Source: Hypsibius dujardini
Taxonomy: Eukaryota; Tardigrada; Eutardigrada; Parachela; Hypsibiidae
Assembly: GCA_001579985.1 (NCBI GenBank)
Contig: LRSR01001640.1
Location: 1-30,238, forward strand
Length of the DNA: 30,238 bases
Reading direction: 5' to 3'
The notes under the pieces are model-generated. The model saw only the letters and a list, made by a program, of their open reading frames with translations. It was not told the origin of the DNA and made no database searches. Positions 23,051 through 30,238 of this stretch are shown piece by piece. The position numbers were made by a program, and so were the translations under genes. Positions within the stretch are counted from its first letter, which is position 1. The number at the start of each line of letters is the position of its first letter.

Positions 23051-23056
23051 AATAAA
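23051..23056 (+). terminator. Poly(A) signal of GGACT copy 1
   Basis: AATAAA, about 110 nt after the TAG of GGACT copy 1. It is the first canonical hexamer in that 3' flank. Confidence 0.55.
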
Positions 23057-23220
23057 GTGAAGAATGCAATTTTTGCCGCATCGATGCATTAAAAGCGTGA
23101 TCGGCGAGAAAAACGAAAGAATCATTCGGCTAGGACAAAAAATAAACTAAATTTCAAGCAAAAAGAATATGAAGAGTAAGTCCAAACTAACATTTTAATG
23201 GGGCAAAAAAACAGGATATA

Positions 23221-24220
23221 TACAGAAGCTTGAGCCAGCCAGGTTGGACAGATTGGTTTTCACCACTCTGCGTAAACACGAGGCGTTGCGACACCCATCT
23301 CACCAATGCAGCGTGCAGGTGTAAAACAGACACACAGTACTCAATCAGCTGATACTTATTCATTCACAAAATGGCTGCTCAAATTAATTCTGAAGTAAAG
23401 GGGCCATTTTAATGAGATATCAAAACGGCGACTCGTGCCGTAAAATAAGCGGGAGGCTTCTTGAGTTGGACATAACTGTGGGGAAATCTGCTGTGAGCTG
23501 GGTTATCAGGGAATTTAAAAGGGAGCAGCAAGGAGCAGCGAAGCTTTCAAAAAAATTGACAATCCAGATGCTGCCATCTGTGCGCATGACGGAAACGATC
23601 AAGTAGGAAAACTCGTCATTTGACCCAATCCTTTTATTATCCAACAAATATGCAACAGTTGGGACTTTCTTACGGCCCATTGCAGTGGATTATTGCCAGG
23701 AGTTTGGCTGGGAAGAAGCGCTGCAAGACGAAGACCCACCACCTGTCCGACAAGCAAGTTGCGCAGCGGGTGCTGAAGATTCCACGCCTGCTGGAGCACA
23801 TTAAACGTGGCAAGTGGAATTAAATTGTGTCAGTTGATGAGGTATGGTGTTACATGTCCCATGTAAACGGTGGCAAGAGAATTTATCATACATTTTGAGG
23901 GAAGGAGAGTCCCCAAAGTTGGCTGAAATAATGCCGACAAAACTAATCTAAAGGGGTCATATTGTCGTTGGGATTTCCGCCAAAGACCCTGCAACCATCC
24001 GATTTGTTCCTCCTCGCACCAAAGTGAATTCTGACTTCTTCGTGAAGAATATCCTCGTGCTGCTCTCCAAAAACAACATTCCCGAACTCTCCGGAAATAA
24101 ATTAAATTCTTCCATTTAACAATCAATCGCGTGTACACACGCCAAACTCGCCGATGACCAGAAAACAGCGATATTCCCGATGCCTTTTCTGCCAAAATGA
24201 GACGCGCTATTTTTGCCATA
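23221..24220 (+). pseudogene. Degenerate mariner-type transposase
   Basis: The left end carries ACAGAAGCTTGAGCCAGCC, also seen at 15502. The coding remnant starts with an HTH-like region (MRYQNGDSCRKISGRLLEL, then VGKSAVSWVIREF), continues with a linker (THHLSDKQVAQRVLKIPRLL) and reaches SVDEVWCYMSHVNGGKRIYH at about 23830, which contains the first catalytic Asp. After that comes VGISAKDPATIRFVPPRTKV. The frame is broken by shifts and by a TAA just before SVDE, and the second catalytic block is poor. It was cut-and-paste DDE transposase; it is now inactive. It sits directly at the right boundary of duplication copy 1. Confidence 0.8.
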
Positions 24221-24787
24221 ACTTTCTTAGTTTTGTTATTTTGCTATTTGATAAAGTATGTTAATTAGCCCCATCAAATAGCCGAACCAGACTGGTAGAA
24301 GTTGTTAATTTCAGCAATTGAGAATCAGAGAAAAGTTGAAGATAGCATAAGGGGAAGTTCTCCTCCCTGAAAATTTCTGAGCGCGTCTGCCGCGTGATCC
24401 TATTCTTCTCTGTGATTCGCGAGGGCCTTCAAATGTAACATAGTGAACACTAGACTTATTCTGATCTAAAAAAGTGCATTTTAAGCGCTGTATTTGGTGT
24501 TTTGTGGAAAATCGGCCTTGAAAACAATGCGGGAGGTTCAGCCATTACGGTAAATAAAAAAAACCCTCTTTCTTAAGAAGTTTAAGGAATTTGTGCTTAA
24601 GGAGCAAACGCGCTGACGGATAGACAGACATACCGACCGAAGGGTGGGCGGCAGAGCAGACCACGGAGAGCCTGATGGATCAGTGAGAAAGAGAAAACAG
24701 AATAGGTGCACCGACTGAGGAACAGACGAAGATGGGCGGCGAATGGAAAGGCAGAGGGTTGGGCAAGGGGGGGAACTAAAATTTGTA

Positions 24788-25173
24788 CTATAGAATTCCG
24801 ATCAACTGGTGCTGATTCTTGGACCCCCCCCCCCAGTAAATTAGTTTCGACGGGTCAAAAACCCTGAAATGCTTTAATCAATCGACCGATTCTCACACAA
24901 TTTTTAGCGAGAATGACTGCTTCTCCTCGTGGCCGTGGTGATTTTTTTCCTCACTTTCGCGACAAGAAAAGTTTTTTAACTTGCAGAAAAACTGGCAATA
25001 ATCAATGAATCGGCCAAAGAGAAGAGAGATAAAACGAAAGTGAAAAAACACCATTGAAAGTCAAGCAATCAACAGCGTGTAGTCTTGTGGTATGCTATTT
25101 TTCAATCAATCAGTTCCGGTTTCTTTCGACTGAGCTGATTGCGCAATAGCGCCAGTTAATCGGAATTCTACAG
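24788..25173. mobile_element. Tc1/mariner-type MITE inserted after gene duplication
   Basis: The inverted ends are CTATAGAATTCCGATCAACT and, reversed from the right, CTGTAGAATTCCGATTAACT. TA dinucleotides flank both sides (24786-24787 and 25174-25175). The paralogous site in copy 1 (about 20755, CTAATAAAAATGCGG) lacks it. No coding capacity. Confidence 0.8.
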
Positions 25174-25491
25174 TATAATAAAAATGCGGTAGTGCTGCCC
25201 AGGCACAGACAGCTTAATAGTATGACTGGAAAAGTGCACAATCATCAGCGGCAGTTTCCTTGACTTTTGGACCCAACAACCACGCGGAATTGCGCTTGTG
25301 TCGAGACCAAACTCTTTTACTATCGCAAGCGAGACGTCGCACGACGAGTGAAACAAGAAACACTTTCCTGAATGTTCAAATTTTCGACTTCAATCTATTT
25401 AGTTTAGGGTCGAAATTTCAGCATCCGTTTATTGTAAGAATACAAATCGTCCTTCCTTTCTAAAGAGGGCCGACTGATTAATCCATTAATA

Positions 25492-27416
25492 ATGGGCCGT
25501 CATCTGGTGTTTGTATACGGAACGTTGAAAGCCGGCGAGCCGAATCACGAGGAATTCCTTCAGCCGCCACACGATGCGGTCTTCATTGGGAAAGGTGCGA
25601 CGGTGGAACGGTTCCCGCTCGTCATCGCGTCCCGCTACAACATTCCCTTTGTGCTGGACGCTGTCGGACAGGGAAATGTAAGACAAAAAAATTGCAATAA
25701 ACTAGATTTGTTCGAATTCAAAACTAATTTTGAATTAACGTAACATGATTTAAATTAAAAATGTAAACAATTCTTCTACAATGTATTTTTCAGGTTTGAA
25801 TCGAATTTAAATTATATTCATCCGTTGATTAGGACGTCGTTTATCTTTCATTCCTGGCTTTATTGAAAGGGACACGTAGTTAGACGAGGCACGTGGCTTT
25901 TTTGTTTACCACATGAATTACAAATTATATTAAATATTAAATTACGAACAACTTGAATGACTTAATTTGAAACCAAAATAATTGATTCAAATATAAATCA
26001 ATGTGAACTAATTTTGTTGAGATTAATTTACAGTATGATTTTAATGCCCAAAAACAAAAACGGGCATTTTATTTTAAACCAAATTATTTAAATTTTAATT
26101 TAATTTAAATTTAATTTTGGATAGTGATTTTTTTGTTTAAATTCAAGCAGGTGGTTAATATTAATATTTAATTTGATTTAATTTAATTTAAAACCAGAAA
26201 GAAATTAAAATTAATGTTGAGGCTTACATTTACTCATTTTTGCTTTGCAGTGTTGACTGATTGAATTTTTACAGATGAACTGTGGCCAGCAAGTCAGTGA
26301 AATTTGACACAAGAAACGTTTTGCATGATTGACCAATTTTTATACGACACTTTTACATGGAAAACATGGAAATTTATTCAAATTATTTAAAGTAACCAAC
26401 CATGGGCATTTCAAATTAATTTTTAATTTAATTTATAGCTTTGTTGGTGACAAAGATTTTAATTATGATTTATACTCAGCTTCTGCCAAATTAAAATTAT
26501 TTAAAAATTAATTAAAATTAACTTTTAATTTAATTTAAATCTATTTTGAATTGATTTTAAATTATTTTTTCCCATATGTATAAGGAATATCTGTTTTCGG
26601 AAAGTGACTTCGGAAAAATAGTTCTAATTTAGACGAAAAAAGTCTGGGGAGCACAGTGAGGGATAAAGGAAGTGGATCCTAATTTTTCTACGACAGAAAA
26701 GTTCATTTTCAGGTTACCAAAACACCTTTCGATTAATTGGAAAGATTCGTCCGAGTTCAAAATATTTTAAAATTAAAATTGGCAACTTGTTGGAATTAAA
26801 ACAACTTAAAAACGGCTCAAAAGATTCCACAATGTCGAGTTCGTATAGAACTTCCGTACAAATGGGAAATCTATGCAAGTTGTATACGGGAAACCAAGAG
26901 AGCGTACGGAAAACGGTAGGGCGCGTAGCCAAAACATTCTGTTTATGTCTATTCGAGACTTTATGTTGCCGGCGAAATCTCTTTACTGCTGTACTTGGAA
27001 CAGTAGCTGTAGAATTATAGCGCAGTAAAATAGAAGTGTTCGAGCGTCCGGACCATCAGCTGAACAATCGAGTACGCTCTTTTACAAGACCAATTTCTTC
27101 TCCTCAGAGAGTTCAAGGAGAAGTCTACGAAGTCGACGACAACACCCTGGCCGATCTGGACGAACTGGAGGAGCACCCGGAATATTACGAACGTCGCCAG
27201 ACACGAATTGAACTCTTCAACCCATCCGCAACTGTTTTAGAATGCGGAATGTATTTTCTGCACGGTTTTCACGAGAAACTGCTGACGCTTCCGCGGTACG
27301 ACAATTACTCATCCGCCGGCGCGCACGGCTTGCCGTATCGCCTCCGCGACGACCGCGTCCCGGATCCGCTCCATCCGTACAGCACCATAGACGACGTGAA
27401 GAAGGACATCGTATAG
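25492..27416 (+). CDS. GGACT: Gamma-glutamylaminecyclotransferase, copy 2
   Basis: Predicted 164-residue tandem paralogue with the same activity expected. Exon 1 (25492-25677) carries YGTLK at 9-13 and one extra Glu near residue 20. Exon 2 (27108-27416) carries VQGEVYEVD, LDELEEHPEYY with the catalytic Glu at 83, and ends KKDIV. The phase-0 GTAAGA/CTCAG intron is at the same place as in copy 1. Both reading frames are intact and the active-site segments identical, so neither copy looks dead. The intron is filled with AATTTAAATT-type low-complexity sequence absent from copy 1. A weak AATAAG, rather than AATAAA, is the best hexamer downstream (about 27477). Confidence 0.92.
25900..26580. repeat. 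AT-rich low-complexity tract in the GGACT copy 2 intron
   Basis: Interspersed TTTAATTTAATTTAAA and AAATTAAAATTA words dominate. No period is strict. The equivalent part of the copy 1 intron is AT-rich but lacks this word structure, so the expansion probably followed the duplication. Confidence 0.65.
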
Positions 27417-28463
27417 ACAATCCAATTTTGTATTAACAATTTTTTAATAATATCCGTCGTATCGCAGTTGTTTCTCAATAAGTCTGGCAAAGATTTTGTG
27501 ATTTTTATACCTGGCGGGAAAAATGACAAAATGACAAAACTTAACAAAACAAAACAAAAGGAATATGAAGAGCAAGTCTAAATTAAGTTAAATATTATTT
27601 ATTTATTTATCTATTCAGAGCATCAAATCGCGCATACAATGTGCTACAATGTACTTTAAAGGCAGGCAAAAAAAACAGGATATATTTAAATGCATAGCGG
27701 ATATCTAGAAACAATTAATTTACAGAACATGAAAAGTCGAAAACCAAATCTTGCTGGTTTAATGCGGGCAATGAGACGGGAGTGGTCAAAGATTAATGTC
27801 GATTTGTGTGTTCATACTCGTATGGTGGGCGAAAACCACGGCTTACAGATAGAACATTTATGGATTTCCGAATGGTGCAAGTTCTCAATAAATTGGTTTT
27901 ACCGAACTGTTCCAGTTTGGCTAGCTCAAGCCTGTGTATTTACATGCATAGAGGATATCCAGAAACAATTTACAGAACACGAAAAGTCGAAAACCACATC
28001 TTGCTGGTTTAATGCGGGCAATGAGACGGGAGTGGTCAAAGATTAGTGTCGATTTGTGTGTTCATACTCGTATGGTGGGCGAGTTCGTATGGTCGGCGAG
28101 TTCGTATGGTGGGCGAAAACCACGGCTTACAAATAGAACATTTTTTATAGATTTCCGAATGGTGCAAGTGCTGAGTAAATTGGTTTTACCGAACTGTTCC
28201 AGCTTGGCTAGCGTAAGCCTCTGTATTTACATGCATTGTGGATATTTAGAAACAATTAATTTACAAGAACATGAAAAGTCAAAAACCACATGAGCATTAT
28301 TGGGGGGATTCAGCTTGACATGAAGACTTCTAAATTCTGGCAGTGTTGGGGCAGTCAGATGCCACGTATACAAAAGTGACGAGAACATTAAAAAAGGGAA
28401 CTGAATTCGCACGAATTCATTCGGGGATTTTCGGGTTTAGTTTTCCATAAAATGGATTCCCAA
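27417..28463. other. Spacer between GGACT copy 2 and the C2A exons
   Basis: It holds the end of the duplicated block, a TTTA microsatellite (about 27595-27612) and the tandem mariner ends. If the C2A and C2B exons form one gene, this stretch is intronic to it. No exon is recognised. Confidence 0.45.
27690..28260 (+). mobile_element. Two tandem copies of a mariner 3' end
   Basis: Units begin with GATATCTAGAAACAA (about 27700), GATATCCAGAAACAA (about 27953) and a partial GATATTTAGAAACAA (about 28240), spaced about 253 and 289 bp. Each reads AGLMRAMRREWSKI, reminiscent of the C-terminal end of mariner transposase, then a terminal repeat GCTAGCTCAAGCCTGTGTAT. The longer second unit has an internal triplication of GAGTTCGTATGGTSGGC. 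The open frames here are transposon remnants, not host genes. Confidence 0.7.
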
Positions 28464-30238
28464 TCACTCATCAACGGCTCCGGGACGTCGCTCTCCGAGA
28501 GGATACCACCGTTTGGTGCCGTCCAAATGAATCGGATCTAAACGCAAAAATTGTAAATTTCAACCTTTTCTTATCGTAATACACACGTGGCAAAAACCTC
28601 GAGCCGACCGAATTAATGCCAAATTTTTACCGGCGCCCAGCAAAAATGGGTTAGTCGGAGTTTGAGCCATTTTGGCCGCATTGGGGAAAAAAGGCTCAAA
28701 CTCTGACCACCCCATGGCCAAAGTGGCTCAAACTCCGACCACCCCATGGCCAAAGTGGCTCAAACTCCGACCACCCCATGGCCAAAATGGCTCGAACTCC
28801 GACCACCCCATGGCCAAAGTGGCTCAAACTCCATTCACCCCATGGCCAAAATGGCTCAAACTCCGACCACCCCATTTTGCTGAGCGCCGGTAAAAATTTG
28901 GCTTTAATTTTGTCGGCCTGAGGTTTTTCCACGTGTGTACATGTTAGATTTTTTCTTACCGGTTAAATCGACAATGACTTCGCCCAAGAAATCATCCGCC
29001 GACAAGCGATCCCAGTCCCAGACCGTTATCTCGATCGACTTATGATGGATCTCATTGGGATCGATGCTTTGAAACGAGAAAGTTTCCTTCCACTCCGGAT
29101 TGAGCGTCTGCGTGATACATTTGGTCCTGAATTTGTACTCATTCCTGCAAAGAAAAGAGAAATACATTAGAACTCAAATGCATGAATTCGTTCGTGTTGT
29201 GGGCTTCTCCTGAAATCAGGCATTTCTATTTCTCATCGAAAGGTAAGAAAACCAACCTGAAGCGGCAGACATTAGGTTCTGAAATTCTTCGACTCTTTAT
29301 TCAAAAATTTCTCATCACAATTCCACAATAGCAATTTTCGCTTTACTAATTTAAACTTGGGATAAAAAAAAATGAGAAAAACTAAACTGAAACTTTAAGT
29401 CACTAAATTTTTGTTTTAGCCTACTTGATTTTTAAAAACAAATAGAAGAAAAATTTGTAATCACTAAAGATTTGAGTGGGAAAACTAAAAATGGTTAAAA
29501 ACTTTTTCCTAAAATTCTGATTACTTAGAAATAAAAATAAAAATGACTGAAATCGGCAACTGAAATCAAGTTGACTGAAACAATTGCTTCTTTTGTTATT
29601 TTAAATTCAGTTTTTAGTTTTGTCTATAGTCCGAAAGAAACACTGACAAAAATTTAAGCGTAAAGTTCCAAAGTTAAAGTTGAAAAGTTTTACTTAAGTT
29701 TAGCAGTAAAGTTTATACGTAAAGTTCAAAAAGTTAAAGTGCAAAAGTTAAAAATAATTAAAATTAACTAAAAGTCAAGTTAATTTAAAGCTAAAGTTTA
29801 ATTTAATTTAAAGTTTAAGTTAAGTTTAAGTTAATTTAAAGTTAATTTAAGTTAACGTTTACGTTAAGTTTAAAAGTTAAAGTTTAATTTAATTTAAAAT
29901 TTAAGTTAAGTTAAAGTTAAGTTAAAGTAAGGTTAAGTTAACGTTTAAGTTAAGCTTAAAAGTTAAAGTTAAAGTTAGATTTAATTTAAAGTTTAAGTTA
30001 AGTTTAAGTTAATTTAAAGTTAGGTTAAGTTAACGTTTACGTTAAGTTTAAAAGTTAAAGTTAAAGTTAGAGTCAAAGTTTAAAGTTTAACGTCTAAAAG
30101 TTAAGCTTAAAAGTTCAAGTTTTAGTTCGATAAAGTTCCTGTAAAAAATTTGTGAAATGCCCGATTTCACAGTAAATTCCGTGATAAGTATAGTTAAAGA
30201 AGGCTTACGCTCGTGCAGGGACAAGATTGAGCTTGCAG
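28464..30238 (-). CDS. Piccolo/Fife-like C2A domain, 5' partial
   Basis: Calcium-binding-type C2 domain, by similarity from a presynaptic active-zone scaffold. Exons: 30238-30209 (partial; KLNLVPARA), 29144-28960 (NEYKFRTK, TLNPEWKETFSF, ITVWDWDRLSADDFLGEV) and 28537-28464 (LDGTKRWYPLGERRPGAVDE and TGA). The first junction is phase 2 (GTAAGC donor, TTTGCAG acceptor), the second phase 1 (GTAAGA, GTTTAG). WDWD and the following Asp residues form the expected loop-3 calcium ligands, and RWYPLGE closes the domain as in Piccolo C2A. The frame stops 12 residues after WYPL. Either this is a C2A-only transcript end, or a weak GTGATT donor overlapping the stop leads to the C2B exons 8 kb downstream. 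The N-terminal domains lie outside the window. Confidence 0.83.
28582..28937. mobile_element. MITE with internal 32-bp minisatellite, filling a C2A intron
   Basis: Long inverted ends begin CACACGTGG and run about 90 bp (CCAAATTTTTACCGGCGC appears in both arms). Both sides have TA (28580-28581 and 28938-28939). It makes up 356 of the 422 bp of the intron between the last two C2A exons; without it the intron would be about 65 bp. Confidence 0.8.
28692..28876. repeat. 32-bp minisatellite inside the MITE
   Basis: About six tandem units of GGCTCAAACTCCGACCACCC plus CATGGCCAAAGT, differing at one or a few positions. One unit-like copy is inverted on the left (about 28651-28672), belonging to the MITE arm. 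The direct repeats have no spacers, so this is not a CRISPR array. Confidence 0.9.
29640..30130. repeat. GTTAAGTTTAAG-type low-complexity array in a C2A intron
   Basis: Dense, imperfect repeats of AAGTTAAAGTT, AAGTTTAAGTTAATTTAAAG and GTTAACGTTTACGTTAAG. At least two higher-order copies of about 120-130 bp can be seen (about 29790-29910 and 29960-30060). The tract fills half of the intron between exons ending at 30209 and starting at 29144. Confidence 0.75.

Larger units (their letters stand above)
20680..23222. repeat. Segmental duplication, copy 1
   Basis: This block matches 24720-27687 in order and orientation: a purine-rich leader, an upstream segment with GCACAGACAGCTTAATAGTA, GGACT exon 1, the 3' half of the intron, exon 2, the 3' flank with AATATGAAGAG, and an end at AAAACAGGATATA. 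Exons are far better conserved than the AT-rich parts of the introns, so both genes have probably been under selection since duplication. Confidence 0.8.
22942..25491. other. Region between the two GGACT genes
   Basis: It contains the poly(A) signal, the decayed mariner copy (23221-24220), an unassigned 24250-24720 stretch, a purine-rich tract with a C10 run at about 24824, the 386-bp MITE, and the upstream flank of copy 2. No other gene is recognised. Confidence 0.5.
24720..27687. repeat. Segmental duplication, copy 2
   Basis: Partner of 20680-23222. It is longer mainly because of the 386-bp MITE at 24788-25173. Much of the intron's AT-rich centre (25900-26580) also differs from copy 1. The right end has the same AAAACAGGATATAT junction, followed here by tandem mariner ends instead of a mariner left end. 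Confidence 0.8.

Noticed and set aside
23830-24219. 129-codon minus-strand open frame
   Set aside because: It is antisense to the decayed mariner transposase, which has the recognisable motifs on the plus strand.
27690-28293. Three overlapping open frames of 68-118 codons
   Set aside because: They repeat one another because the DNA is tandem copies of a mariner end; no intact protein domain remains.
28692-28876. Possible CRISPR-like array
   Set aside because: The repeats abut without unique spacers, lie in a eukaryotic intron and sit inside a transposable element.
28672-28932. Open frames on both strands encoding Pro/Trp/Lys or Trp/Gly/His repeats
   Set aside because: They are the 32-bp minisatellite of the MITE read in frame; 32 is not a multiple of three and the frame ends with the array.

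Overview
This is a stretch of animal nuclear DNA. Genes are broken by short GT-AG introns, the sequence is littered with small DNA transposons and simple repeats, and the recognisable proteins (class A GPCR, a RIM/Piccolo-type C2B domain, Kazal inhibitor, GGACT) are metazoan. A compact invertebrate genome, probably ecdysozoan and possibly a tardigrade, fits best; the species cannot be fixed from the sequence. All gene models were assembled by hand from splice signals, reading phase and paralogue comparison, and none has transcript support here.

Layout. 54-1446 (-): orphan rhodopsin-like GPCR, 3' end outside the window. 3111-6575 (-), 12384-14356 (-) and 17283-19452 (+): three members of one multi-exon seven-transmembrane family that I assembled from separate exons. 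They share a CFGTR(K/R)AVP motif before the last helix and a TF-x-CFM-x-DQY signature in it, with phase-0 introns at matching places. They look like a divergent branch of the gustatory-receptor-like (Gr/Or) superfamily and are the best candidate for an undescribed system here. 10060-11800 (-): a small secreted Kazal-type inhibitor with a long proline-rich loop, lying between two of the receptors.

Right half. 19751-20245 (-) encodes a C2B domain of RIM/Piccolo/Fife type, and 28464-30238 (-) a Piccolo-like C2A domain. The order and strand suit one active-zone scaffold gene. Two tandem plus-strand gamma-glutamylaminecyclotransferase (GGACT) genes (21068-22941 and 25492-27416) sit between them. 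They arose by a roughly 2.5-3 kb segmental duplication, and a MITE inserted afterwards in copy 2 only.

Intergenic DNA holds foldback/MITE elements (1811-1961, 5619-5761, 14717-15395, 19616-19746, 24788-25173, 28582-28937), a hAT-like element (6784-7483), decayed mariner copies (15497-15860, 23221-24220, 27690-28260) and low-complexity tracts. No tRNA, rRNA or CRISPR was recognised.
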